Positions 11,718-22,967 of a DNA stretch of 34,876 bases are shown piece by piece. This DNA comes from Xylaria sp. FL1777 (Eukaryota > Ascomycota > Sordariomycetes > Xylariales > Xylariaceae). A program made the translations under genes and the position numbers. Below the pieces are notes generated by a model that worked only from the letters and a program-made list of their open reading frames with translations, was not told the DNA's origin and ran no database searches. Every line of letters begins with the position of its first letter. Position 1 is the stretch's first letter. Where the stretch lies: assembly GCA_022578965.1 (NCBI GenBank), contig MU400824.1:1-34876 (forward strand), in the 5' to 3' direction.

Positions 11718-14700
11718 CTATTTTGTATCTTTAGAAGAGAGTTCCTGCAGTCGATCGAGGATTAAATGTTGAGCGTGGACGAATCGCGCTGCATCATCAG
11801 ATGTCCAACCCCGGCGCTTTTGGCTCTTAACAAGGAATTCTTTCGTGATTGGAAGTTTGTCATCACTGATCTTCTCCTCCATAAAGCCAAATATCCGGCT
11901 AGGTTTATAAAGCAGAACTAAGGTCGCAAACACAACTCTGTATTCCTCGCATACCTGGGAAACGAAGACTTCCATCTGCTCTGGATGGAGGCGTAGCATC
12001 GATTTGCTGATCTCCTGCCTAACATCCGAAGGATTGACTATATTCGTGTGATTACTTTCCCGCCCGCTCAGCACGTTTCTAATCTTCAGTACAAGGCTAT
12101 TGGCAGGAAACTCGATTCTCATTGCCTCACCTAGTCTGTGCAGCGAATCAATCAGATGTCGGCCTTTTTGGAGGTCATCCCACCCCGGACTTAATGGCGG
12201 GCCGTCACCGAATGGATCTGGTAGAATGCGCTCAAGACGCCCCATCTTGTTAACGAAGAGGGACAGGAGAGAATAGTCACTAGTCGCTGAAAACCTGTCC
12301 ACGAGAGACTCTTCGAAGACCCCATTAACAGAAATCCATAACTTAAACCTAGTGGCAAGCGTGCGACTGAGAGCCTCATACTCCCTGTCATCGTAGGATA
12401 GCAGTGCGATTGCGCATTCAATAAGGCCGGCTTTCCTTCGTATCTCCTCAATCGTTGCATTACCTGACACGTCTCTCGCGGGGAAGTGGGACTGGATTGG
12501 GCCCTGGTCTGTATCTTGTTGTCCAATGCCTAGGTACTTCAACGCAGGATCCAAATAATATTGAGGTTGATGTGCAAAGAAGTTCGTGAGTTGGCCGTCT
12601 TCGTATTTGTGAACGGACCTAAGATGCTGTACAAGGTGGTCTTTTCGTGTGAACCCCTTCTTGCCTTGATACAAAATGCATTCAGGGCATGGATATTCAG
12701 GGACTAAACCGTTATTGCTTCGAACGTGACGTTCTAAGGTGTAAAGATTCGCGAACTCTTTTCCACAAAGACACTTGGATGGATGTGATTCGCTCAGGAC
12801 TAGGTGTTGTTCCACGTGAGATGAACTAGAATATTCATGTAAAGTGTACGGAGGTAGTTGATTTATGAGATCATGTTGCCGGTGCTCAGTAACCACATCC
12901 TGCGGTGATTCCGAGGTATGAACTTTGAGGGCTCCGATATTTGGCTCTTGGTGGTCTCGACGTGAGACCTTGTATATGCTCAATATACCCGATATTTGGC
13001 TTGATTGATCTATGGAAGTTTGAGTGAAGTCGTCACTCCGGGACGCAAGCCCATCTTCATCCCACGAATCCACAACGGAGCTGGCTGTAGAAGTGCGACT
13101 ATACCCTATGGATTCACGTTCGTCATGCAGAACCTTAGTAGGGTTTGGAGCGAGAGCGCGCCTGGGATTCGTGGAATCATGAATTTTTAACGAACTCTCA
13201 AAGGCTCCATCACTAATAAGGTATTGGAAACATTTTTGCAAAGGTAGCGTCACCTTCTCGAGCATTTGCCGTCTCCAGCTACCTACCACCCCGGTGCCAT
13301 TATCAGCCATTGGCATCATCCGACAGCCAACCAAGCACCATTCTATAGCATCGACGTACTCCTGTCCAGCCTCTTCATTTACGTCTTTGCGCCATTCTAG
13401 CGCGGCAATCAGGTCAAACATGGTGTTGGTCTTGGGATCATCTGATGAAGGAAACCGCAACCTCGCAGGATGAGATTCGATGGTCATATTGAAGCAGAGT
13501 TCTAAGAGCATGATTCCTAGCCTATTCACATCCAAAATGTACTGAGTGCGGAGCGATGTTTCAGAAGTCGATACGTCGATAAAGCGTCGTGTAACGAAAG
13601 GGCGGTCAAGAAGAAGATATCAGGATCTTCAGCATCGGCAGGAATGAATATGGAATTTTTACTCCAGGGATTCTCCAAAGTCTCTGGGAACCAAGATGTA
13701 TCTTTTAGCTGTATGAAGGACGACGATATTGCAACCGCAAGGTAATAGCGCTGCCGGCGAGTCAGCCTTGGCTTAACTCCCTCCCCTATAAATTCGGAGA
13801 GGCTCTTGCTTGTTGCGTTGCATGGTCTGCCAGGACAGATATAAAACTTGTCATGATACTCGCCTCCATCCTGATCCCTTAAGTATCCAATGCTCGAAAC
13901 GCCATTTAGGCTACTTCTATTTCCTAAAGTGGTGCAGAGATTATTGATAGGCTGGTTTTCGAATGACATGCTCGAGTTGGTGCTTATGTGCTTCTCTGCT
14001 GAAGGAGTATCGGCGAACTTGACCGTGATCTTCCGTTTCGATCCTGGCGCCCGTCCCATTCCTGCTTCCCTCTGAGATGATGCTCGGATAGAAGGCTCTG
14101 TAACCTCCTGCCCTATCTTGACTATGACTGGTAAAGTAGACCATTCACCATTTCTTGTGTGTGTAGAGAGAACTAATCGAATCTCTTGATCTGAACTGTT
14201 TAACCTGGGTTGCAATTCGAAGTGCGACGAATGCCGGTCTGGGCATTCACATTTCCACGCTGTGAACAATGCTTTGTAGAGTTTGTCGGCATGGCGCCAG
14301 AAGTTACAGAGAGCAGCCTCCATAGACCCCACCCTAATTTTGTCGATAGGATGCGAGATTGAGACACTGTCGTTCTTAAGAATGAGCTTCCCGAGAATGT
14401 CGTTGCATGCCTGTATATCATCAAACACGTCCTTACACACGCTCTCGCCAAGGGTGAACTTGACACGGAGAACTTGGGATTTGGTGTCTCTTGGCGCATC
14501 GAGCCGCTCTTGCGTGAGTGTAGTCTCAGTCTGTCGGGGCTCCTATATAGACGTAGACGCATCAGCTTAAGGGCATGATTCACTTGAGGCTTGCTCCATG
14601 CTGAGTACCAACCTTTTCCCCGGAGACGCCTTCGCTTATGTCATTATTAGCCACGTGTATCTCTTTGAGGAATTGATTCAGTGCTGAGAAGACCCGAATA

Positions 14701-15008
14701 ATTGTCTTCAAGAATACGTCATAGGAGTCTTTGAGCTTTTCCTTCAGTGCGCGTGCAAGGTCAGGGTCGCTCCAGATGTTCCCACTCGGCGAAGTCGTCA
14801 GCCGATGCAACTCGACATCGTTGACGATAGGAGCAAGCAGGAGCCTCGTGTTTCTAACAAATAGCAATTGGTGATATTTGAGCTCATTCATGGCCTTTCG
14901 CCACTGGAGGCGCATTCTACCCCTCGCAACCTCTTTATACGGTTCGAGTTCAGAGATGGCGATGGGAAAAGCGGCCAGGGCCAACCCACAAATTGAGGTG
15001 TCAGCCAT
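11718..15008 (-). pseudogene. DUF7580-type protein with C2H2 zinc fingers, frame broken near 13612
   Basis: Exon 1 is 15008-14613, the intron is 14612-14543 (GTTGGT..TATAG, 70 nt, phase 0) and exon 2 is 14542-11718. The N-terminus (LALAAFPIAISELEPYKE, then LKYHQLLF) is the usual start of fungal DUF7580 proteins. The conserved motif before the break is SWFPETLENPWSKNSIF; after the break come DRPFVTRRF, LDVNRLGIMLLELCF and LPLQKCFQYLISDGAFE. The two halves lie in different frames and meet at the TTCTTCTT run (plus 13608-13618): a one-base loss explains it and no GT..AG intron there restores the frame. Zinc-finger pairs lie at 12773-12608 (C-x-C..H and C-x2-C..H..H). If repaired the product would be about 1,070 residues. 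It is either a recent pseudogene, a sequencing error, or two separate products. It is divergently placed from the C2H2 gene at 15275. Confidence 0.75.
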
Positions 15009-15274
15009 TGTTTGAATGTGATAATCTGTTTCCCAAACCCATTCTGATAATCATTGATTTGGAGAGGACACGATGTTAAGGAGATAAGCAACAACTCTGG
15101 CAAACATGCAGCTCCGAACGCCCTATCGCTTTCGATTAGCCACCTAGATGAGGGGCAAACAAGCCACCAGACGTACAACCCTGCTTTCGTGGCTGAAAAA
15201 GCCTCTCTCGACATTGCGAAACCCAAGAACCCCAACAACTAAGGTTTCGGCTTATTACGGTTCAGTGTCATTGT

Positions 15275-17081
15275 ATGTCACAGTATCGACTCTATTCTGT
15301 CACCTGGACAGCAGTCCAGTCTACGATGACCAGCATAACCGTGTCAACTGCATCTATAGCAGAACAATCAACAACCGTGGAAAAACGGTTCTCGGCTGTT
15401 ATTGCTCAGCTGCCGGGCAAGCATCAAAATACTGTGCAAGATTCGCATGACAGGTTTCGCCTCTGGGCTACTAGTGTAGGGGCCTTAAGTCCACCGTTTT
15501 CTCGCCACTCTCTCGTATATCGCCTTTCCTCTGCTGCCCCCGAGCTTCTGGGAGACGTGTGTGACTTGCTGACGGACCTCTCGGAAGCCCTAAACGACCG
15601 TAAAGAAACCCAAAGCCTAGGAAGACATTGTCCCATTTTACTAACCCTCTTTAGTGCTCGATACCATATCTAGTAACCCAGAAAATTTGACCTTAACCCC
15701 TCCAGATTCAAAAGACCTAATATTGGATGGTTTGGGGGACCAGACCGATTCCGCTGAGGATCAAGCTACCACCCTTCTCGAAATTGCGGATGAATGCATC
15801 AGTGGATTGTTCCGGCTCGCCGCCCTGGTGAGAAAGCCAACATCGGGCCAGGATCGATTTTCGAAAGCTCAAAATCATGCAGCTCCCTTTCCTGACCACT
15901 TTGACATTACTTACGTACAGGAACGCTACCCAAAATTAAACAGGCCGGAAACAAGATGGTTGTCCGAGCGATTTGGACGTGCTAATACGAAACGTCGCCA
16001 GTTTCTTCGGCATGCAAGAGAACACCGAGATCGACTCTATAGCCAAACCCCTGAGGTACCTCAAACTCCAGCTCCAGACACCACGGGAGCGACGGCTCCA
16101 GATTCTTTACAGTCACTTTTTAAAGTTTCCATTGGAAAATCAATGCAGACCACGACTAAGGCTATGCCCCCTTCGACAAAAGCATCAACATTTGTTCCGG
16201 TGGACAGGGTCAAAGGAAAGAAGGCAGGAGATGACAGCCAGTCTTCATCCCCCGTTCCGGCTACTACATATGCTAGTTATCATAGAGATGACATTGGAAG
16301 CCTGCTCATCCCCAGCCTTATGGACGTCAACAATAACGGGGAGTCAGAGTTTGAGTGTCCTCTCTGCTGGGTCATTTGCAGTATCAGCAATCAGCGAGCG
16401 TGGAAACGTCATGTATTCGCAGACCTCAAACCTTATGTATGTTGTCTTGGAGAGGGCGAGTGTGATGACCTACTTTTTCACGACCGGTTATCGTGGTTCA
16501 ATCACGAGCTTCAATGCCATCGTCGGCAGTGGGCCTGCATTATGTGCGAGGGAGGTCCATTTGAGGCAGCTGAAATATTCGAGGATCATTTGAAATCCAC
16601 ACACAGTGATATACCTCTTGATATGGATGCGTTGGAAGCTGTAAAGGATGCCAGCCAACGAGCTGTTAGCGAAATCTCAGCTGCTGACTGTCCATTTTGT
16701 GATGACTGGGAGGACATGTTGAGACAGAATGTTTCGGGGGAACGATCCAACAATTCTTTAGTCCAACTCGACAATCCCATTTTTGTCAGCCCACACACGT
16801 TTCGAAGGCATGTCGCTCATCACATGGAGCAACTCGCGCTTTTTGCTCTCCCAAGAGGTCTCGGAATCGACAGGGATGAGGACGAAAGCAACTCAACTAC
16901 GATGGCCGGAAGGCAAATCGAGGATTTATTCTGGGACCCAAGTCCAGCTTTCGGAGACTCTAACGAAGAACACGCGAGTATTATTTCAGGCCCAGAGGAC
17001 ATAGACCAAGCAGAAGACAGAGGTAGTGTTGAGGGCAAAAGTACAGCTCCCTTCCTAAACGAGATGAAGCGTGCGGAATAA
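15275..17081 (+). CDS. acuF-type C2H2 zinc-finger protein
   Basis: Exon 1 is 15275-15599 and exon 2 is 15655-17081. The 55-nt intron starts GTAAAG, contains a TTTACTAAC branch site and ends TTTAG; the join makes CTG (Leu) and keeps frame, giving about 583 residues. The ATG at 15326 is an alternative start 17 codons in. The N-terminal helical region contains RFRLWATSVGAL, a hallmark of this large fungal family, which is often annotated as 'oxidoreductase acuF-like C2H2'. The linker is low complexity. From about residue 341 there are FECPLC, HELQCH, CIMC, a DHLKSTH segment and CPFC, then a histidine pair in FRRHVAHHMEQLALFALPRG near residue 490-510, the typical C-terminal signature. Function is unknown; family members are common in NLR-rich accessory regions. 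The gene shares a 266-bp divergent promoter with the gene starting at 15008. Confidence 0.85.
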
Positions 17082-17361
17082 AGATTGTTGCCTAAATGAG
17101 CAGAGTAAATAACCGCGAATTGGTGGTTGACTGTGGGCTCCTAAGCCTTCAATAGATATTCGTGTTAGTAGCGGTATAGATGCTTTAACAGCTAATTAAA
17201 GCTGTTAAAGTTAAAAACTTCAAAATAAAATAATATTCTATCAAAACAAAGTAACTATCTTACTTTATATAATAGTCTCATAATTTGAATCTGCATAACG
17301 TTAGATTGTCTCTTTTAACAGGATGGCGGCCCTTGATGACGAATAAACACCCCACGGCCTG

Positions 17362-18257
17362 TTATAATATAGTAAAGAGTAATGATCCGGCGACAGCAGC
17401 GAATGCTAAGCTGGCAACGCCTGCTGGCGTCATGTTCGAGCCGAGACCTTGGGGCGGACTAGTCGTGCTTGTGTTCATGGAGGCGGGTGTTGTGCTTGAT
17501 GTGGGCGTGCTGTGGGTGGTCGAGTTCGACGGGACAGTCGTGGTAGACGGCAAGCCAGAAAGTGTCGTGCTGTCACTGCTCGCCACCGTGCTAGTCGTAC
17601 TCGGCCAGGGACTGAAGACCGATAACGAGCTCGTTGTGGTTGTCGCTGCGGTTGTCGCCGAAGATAATGCGCAAGCCAAAGACTGCGTGAAGAATTGTGT
17701 TGCGGTTTCATACACCTCTGTATCGACATCCTTGCCGATAGGCTGACATCCAACTGCGTCCTCGGCCAAAGTGGCGAAACCGTAATAGCCCTCTTCGCAG
17801 CACCATCCCCGCGTGCCGTCGCTGTTGTAGGCCCATGCATTCCACGAAGACACCGGACACTGCAGCAAAAGAGGTGCAAAGTCAGAGAGACGTGCGTGAA
17901 CGTCAGGAAGTATTTATTTACCTGAGGATGGTCGTTCGTCTCTGCAGCACAGTCCTGGCCTTTACACACCACCCCATATTAGCCTCATATGGCAATCAAC
18001 ACACGTGGCATAAGTTGTGGCATCTTACCAGGAGGACAACAGTATGCTAAACTAGTGCCATCAAACGACGGAACGACTAAGCATTCGAATCCGGAGGGGC
18101 AACATCGCGGTTGTAGTCCTAAGCCGCACGAGACAGGCGCGTCCGAGTTACAACCGCTCGCTTTTCTAATGGGCCAGCCGCCGCTGAACCCGCAAGTCGA
18201 GTCCTTTGCAAACACGCTCGACGATATCAAAATCAGAGGGAGTAAGACGCCAATCAT
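17362..18257 (-). CDS. GPI-anchored cysteine-rich cell-surface protein
   Basis: Three exons are inferred on the minus strand: 18257-18029, 17959-17922 and 17859-17362, giving 254 residues. The introns begin GTAAGA and GTAAAT and end AAAG and GCAG, and both joins keep frame. The first 17 residues (MIGVLLPLILISSSVFA) form a signal peptide. The mature N-terminal half is Cys-rich with CC pairs (RCCPSGFEC, YCCPPG, GWCCEEGYYG), the pattern of fungal secreted or wall proteins with paired cysteines. Then comes a long Thr/Ser-rich stretch expected to be O-glycosylated. The C-terminal hydrophobic end (VASLAFAAVAGSLLFTIL) after small residues fits a GPI-attachment signal. No enzymatic motif is visible. 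Confidence 0.8.
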
Positions 18258-18998
18258 TTTGACTGGACAACCGATTCACGGGCGCCGGAAACAGAGGAGG
18301 ACCCAGAAATGATCAGGAAACGGCGCTGGGAAAGGTAACATATATAGAACTTGCATGAACCGTCATTCTAACTTGTTTCGCTTGATAAACCTGGTCAAAG
18401 TCAATACGAGATACTGAGCTGGCTGGGCTGGGCTAGGCTAAGCGACTGCAATCCCTGTCTCGACCGTTACGCACTGCAGCCGTCTAGCCCTATCAAACTA
18501 TTTTTAGAACCCATTTAGGAAATACTGCGTATACGATCGCAAGAGGAAAGTGACAGGACCGATTACGGAGTACTTGATGTTTATTCAATGCGCCTACGCA
18601 ACCGGAAGCTCAAGCGTTCATCGTGACTAACGTGCCCTCATTTCGGTTAGGCAGTCCGCCAGCAAGGAACCGATCCTCCTACCTATAAGAGGATAGCGTA
18701 CACTACTACGCAGTACGCAGGCGGCCTTCAATTAACGAAGCCTTGATTCTTGAACTCTTCTCGTCATGTTTATCGGCAGAAGCAAGTCTAGGACTCCAAG
18801 AACATATTATGATGGCATTTTAGTCTCTGTGGATTTGCAATAAAGCTAGCTGCTATATTAGCTCGGACACTGCACCGTACGTGGGTACTCTGCTGCAAGA
18901 GGGGTAATGTTCAGATAAATGCTCTGTATGCTGGATTGTTACGGAAGAAACTCGGAGAGATGCCATCAATATATATCAAGGAAAGAAAAGAATAAGCA
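18258..18998. other. Intergenic region
   Basis: This is about 740 bp between the start of the GPI-anchored protein gene (18257) and the stop of the nuclease-like gene (18999). It holds the promoter of the former and a small GCTGG/GCTAG micro-repeat near 18418-18442. No supportable ORF or RNA gene is seen. Confidence 0.5.
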
Positions 18999-20578
18999 TC
19001 AATCTAGAACATTGGTTTGGAACCATGGCATGTAAACATCTCTCGCCCATGCCGTCAGCTGTCTCACGCCGGCAATGATAGAATACGTCTCCAAGCAAGT
19101 CTGAGTTGTGCCAAATTGGCGATCGGCCCACAGCTTCGTCTTTCGACTTTCACCTTCGTAGGTGGAAAGAACCAGATGCCATCGATGGCCCTGTACAATG
19201 ACGGCCGGGATGAAGCCAAGATCTGATAGGATCAAGAGCACCTTAGCCTTAAACTCGTCTTGATCTTCCTGTGTTGGAGGAGGAGGAATCTCCACGTCGA
19301 CTTCGGTCCGTTGCCTTTGCCTTCGAAGCTTGTCAGCGACAGCCCACCGGAGAAAGGCCCATTGCGAAGCGTGCCAGATACCGATCTGGAGCTGTGCCGC
19401 GTCCCAGTGAACATCGGGCTTCTTAGTCTCGATGCTCAGCACGAGAGGGCGCGTAGCAATGGGGACAAAGTCGGTATGGTTGACGGTTGCCGTTGGTGTG
19501 AGGCGGCAGAATTCGGTCATCTTTGCGCTTAGGTCTGCACGTTGATCGGTCGATGCATATACGCATAGGTCAATCATCTTAGCCGGGGACCAGATGGGCT
19601 TGAGTGCGCGATGTGGACGGGCGGTGGTACTGTGATCAATGAAGCAGACGAGTTAGATAAGACGCTTTTCTCCCATCGATGTCGGACGTCTTGCTTCTAG
19701 TACAAGACAAGGCCAAGACGGCACCGCCGTACGTACCAGTTCATGGCGTTGAAGTCATCGCATTGATGTCCATCGCGATCCTCCAGAATGCTTTCCAGCA
19801 GACGCAGATGGACCCGACAGTTCCATGCAACCTCTTCGTAGCTGTGTTGCTGAGACTCGCTTGCCTTCCTGCATATCCTCTCGACCTCTTCGAAGGCGGG
19901 GATTCGACCGGGCAGTGTATCGGCTTCGGCGGGGGGTTTGAACGAATGTCTCCATCGTCGAGGCACCAGATCCCGTGCCTCGACGTGTTCCATGATGGTA
20001 GGCTCTAGAGCGTGCGGTAGAATGTCGTGGTTGCATCCGATCTCCTCCATGGCGATGACCAGCTCACGGGCGACGGCCGGCAGCTCATCAAGCCGGAGAG
20101 GATTGATCTCAATGGCGGGATCGCTGAGTCGAAGATTCAACATCTGCTTCTTGGGCGACGAAGCGCCGGATGGCGCCGATGAGGACGGCATCGAGATCGA
20201 TTCGGAGAGATAAATAGAGCCGCCTGCTCCGCCCGCTCCGCCGGCGCCTGGGCGAGGTATGATATCGAAGTCTGCAGCAGCGGCGGCAGCCGCGACATCG
20301 TCATCGTCATCGTCATTATCATCATAACCGCCGGTGTTGAGACGGTTGAAACGTCGTCTCTCTTTCTTCGGTGTTGACGCCATCGTCATCTCGTTATTCT
20401 CATCGTCGTTATCGTCATCGTCATCGGCGGTGTTGAGCGAATCGGGAGGGCTGGTGCATTGTTTTTGTTGTTGTTGATCTCGCTTTCGTTTCCTGGACCC
20501 CCCCAAAGAAACGGGGACAATATCACGATCTGCGGGCAGAGAATGGATCCAAGAAATAATGGAGTCTCTGTCATTCAT
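18999..20578 (-). CDS. PD-(D/E)XK nuclease-like domain protein
   Basis: Exon 1 is 20578-19737 and exon 2 is 19629-18999. The intron starts GTACGT and ends CACAG, and the join makes TGT (Cys) and reads CTTARPHR, giving 490 residues. The N-terminal third is low complexity: KRKR, poly-Gln, Asp-rich runs and poly-Ala, encoded by GTC/CAT-rich microsatellite sequence at about 20275-20430. The C-terminal part matches a fungal PD-(D/E)XK-like family. Visible features are EVAWNCRVHLRLLE, the putative acidic residue Asp301 in MIDLCVY, VNHTDF, and an E-x-K motif (Glu348, Lys350) in LSIETKKP, followed by AAQLQIGIWHASQW. The catalytic signature is present, but substrate and role are unknown. Family members are frequent in accessory regions. 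Confidence 0.8.
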
Positions 20579-20982
20579 GGCGCGTCATTATATGTCTCGA
20601 TCCTCGCCCTTTACCTTCATGGTATTCATGCATTGTGGTGGTAGAGGTTACCGTGGAGGTAGAGGTGGGAGGTGAAGTGATGGCAGGTCTTGGATCCATG
20701 GTGTAATAAAAGACATGAAGAAGTTAACCCAGCAACCATCATTAAGAAGTTGTGGGCACTATACCTATTTAGGAAACGTCTTCATTCCGCAAGTCTTTTA
20801 ACTCCGTTATCCCGTTCGATGGAGAACTAACGTCATCATCTTCCTCGTGGCCATATTCATGTCTGTAGGCATGTATACTAAAAGATCGAATCAAATCAAT
20901 TGAGCTAATAACAAGGGCTCTTGAAGTAACTACGTGGCTAGATCCATAGGCCACAACAAAGCAACTCTCCCCCGCCTGAGTA
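20579..20982. other. Intergenic region with one short unassigned minus-strand ORF
   Basis: This gap includes the promoter of the nuclease-like gene (right of 20578), with GGTGG/GGAGGT micro-repeats at 20636-20680. A minus-strand open frame ends at 20769, starts no further right than the end of the SesB-like gene and contains an acidic stretch (HEEDDD). It matches nothing I know and may be chance. Confidence 0.4.
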
Positions 20983-22345
20983 TCATCTTTGCCACTTAGT
21001 AAAACCCCATTTATCCAATATGAGCCTCAGAATCACAAGCAGAATCGCTGTAAACTCCAGTGAGGCTTGAGTCGCAGTGTTACTCTTGCCAGTGATTTCG
21101 CAGCTGTTTCCGCCGCCAAACTGGCCCGCCCTATTCTCGCTCCCAGTGATGATGTTTTGATTCCGGTGGCCAGCCTGCGTGACTATGTTAGCCAAGCCAG
21201 TAATACTACTGGTATTATCTTCGTAGAGATGCGGTTCTTCTTTGCTGCTGCACCGGCGTGAAGCAAGAGAAGTGGCGCTCGTAACAATCTGCGCTATGTT
21301 ATCCTCCACAAGCTTATACCTGGGGTCGTCCATGCTTGAAAACTTGCAGATTCCTCTATGGTCAGCGTCAATCGGTATTTGACGCTCGCGTGTTCCCGGG
21401 AGCCCAAGCAAAGCTGACTTCTGATCGACAATCTAGAGCAAGAATCAGATCCACTCACAATACATCCATGGCAAACTAGAGCAATGGTACTGACAAGTCC
21501 AAAGGAACCCAAAGGCCGCGTCTCGTAGAAGCTGATAATCTGAAAATCTTCGAGCATTTGACGGAAGTCGTCCGTGATTATGCTTAGAACTGCAGAGTTG
21601 CTCTTCAAGGCGTCCATGAACGTGTTCCCTGGGTTCCTCGTCATACAACGACCAATACTTGCCACTATGTCCCCGAAGCCGGCATGGTTTCCTCCTTGTT
21701 GGGGCGTGGCGAAGAATACGAGCGCAATTGTTGATTCCCAAATGTTCTTGTATGTTGCATCAGCCTTCGTATGTACCAATGCCTATATGACCGTTAGCAA
21801 CTTATCGTAATGAAAATTGTGCTGTTACTTTGGGCTATCCGACCCTTTTGATTACCAACCCTCCTACAATAAGTTAGAGATCGAGACCATAGAGAACATT
21901 TAGCACAGATGTACTGTCCGAATTTGCTCCAGGTGATTCAATAAGTTTTCACTCTGTTCCCTAACACCTGCCGCCGATGATCCAAAGGCAACGTTTGAAT
22001 TATATCCAAAAAGACATATCCTCGCATGAGGAACACGTCTGGGTAGGAAATAGCGAAGCCAAAGCTTATCTTCAGACGTCCATGTGGCTTCTGCGTGGGA
22101 CTCCTTATTGAGAGGATTCAGGCCATGGATAGCGATGATGCTTGATTTATTTTAACTTTCTTTCGTTGAGAAAAGGTAAGGACTTGATGATGTGCCATGG
22201 TGGCCTACTCTATATTTGCCTCCGAAGGGTCCACGAGGATCTTGAGGAAATTCTGACCGCTTGCAGAGCGGGACACACGGCCGGCTGTGGCTGGCTCATG
22301 TTTGGATTTGGGGGCGTATTTAGCGACTAAAGAAAGGAGACCCAT
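20983..22345 (-). CDS. SesB-like alpha/beta hydrolase with C-terminal amyloid-type repeats, catalytic elbow missing
   Basis: The model is exons 22345-22209, 22140-21915, 21782-21495 and 21432-20983, giving 366 residues in frame. N-terminal features are LKILVDPSEANID then IIAIHGLNPLNK and WLRYFLPRRVPHARICLFGY, the usual oxyanion-loop part of the SesB/NLR-associated lipase-like family. Exon 3 has ATYKNIWESTIALVFFATP and GGNHAGFGDIV. The last exon has LGLPGTRERQIPIDADHRGICKF with the expected catalytic His. The nucleophile segment (normally ..F-x-CHSLGGLVIK) is absent: only GGLVIKR can be read, at 21862-21842, inside the 132-nt gap between exons 2 and 3. Residues encoded by 21204-21067 are three 18-residue repeats (I-T-G-x2-N-x3-Q-x-G-x2-N). 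A membrane segment (FTAILLVILRLIL) and a basic end follow. It is probably a catalytically dead but amyloid-competent protein. Confidence 0.7.
21067..21204 (-). repeat. Three 18-residue amyloid-type repeats (SesB-like protein)
   Basis: Successive units start at ITGLAN, ITGSEN and ITGKSN, exactly 18 residues apart. All have Gly at position 3, Asn at 6 and Gln at 10. The first two also have Gly at 12 and Asn at 15, and the third is cut short by the membrane segment. The same register is found in the two neighbouring genes. Confidence 0.85.
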
Positions 22346-22967
22346 GATAACCTTTAATGTACTTATTACTAGTAAAACACAACGTTGAGTCAAGATAGCA
22401 GCGATCTCGAGCCAGCTTTATCAAAAATCGTGTTTCCTGCGCCCAGTGCCCTCACGCCACATCGCAAGTTCTTTTAGGTTCTCGTCGCCGGTCTTTTCTC
22501 ATGTGAGAAAATAAAAAGCAATCCTGGACCAATTACCATGTAGAAATCATCGGCTCATCGCCATGCGAGGGTTACAGTGCATGGTGGCGGGGTCTTCTCT
22601 CTGTCTCTCGTAATATGAACCTCAAGTAGATAGGTACCTATATACCGAGCGGTGGCAGCGCTGCTACAAGCTACATAGAGGCTCCATATAGCATTGAAAT
22701 ATCATAAGCTGCTATCATATGATAGACTGAATCCCATTTCAATTGCCATCCCTGCGCTCGAGACTAAACAACTCAGCCCGCTCGTCAGTATTCGTTCCCC
22801 GTTTCATCGACGTGGCAGTCCGAGTTCCGGTACGTAGCCTTCTCCTGAATGGTATACTTACGATCTGATTCGCGCTAACCTCTGTCCTTACGCCTTTGTC
22901 ATATAGGCTGCAGTGCCTCAGTACCTCAGTAGAAGATCCTGTTGCTTCCTCTTCCTCGTCCACCACT
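22346..22967. promoter_or_regulatory. Divergent promoter region and probable 5'-UTR intron
   Basis: This interval separates the starts of the SesB-like gene (22345, -) and the small repeat/membrane gene (22968, +). A plausible leader intron lies just before the latter: GTACGT at about 22830, a GCTAACC branch site and ATATAG ending at 22910. No ATG in frame precedes 22968. The intron is inferred from signals only. Confidence 0.45.

Noticed and set aside
17285..17746. 153-codon + strand ORF rich in Val and Gly
   Set aside because: It is the antisense shadow of the Thr/Ser-rich exon of the GPI-anchored protein; ACC/ACG codons read as Gly/Val-type codons on the other strand.
20275..20430. GTCATC-type microsatellite as a CRISPR-like or regulatory array
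   Set aside because: It is in-frame coding sequence for Asp- and Ala-rich low-complexity stretches of the nuclease-like protein.
20769..20954. 61-codon minus-strand ORF after the SesB-like gene
   Set aside because: It has a protein-like acidic stretch, but no homology that I recognise, no splice link to the upstream gene and short length.
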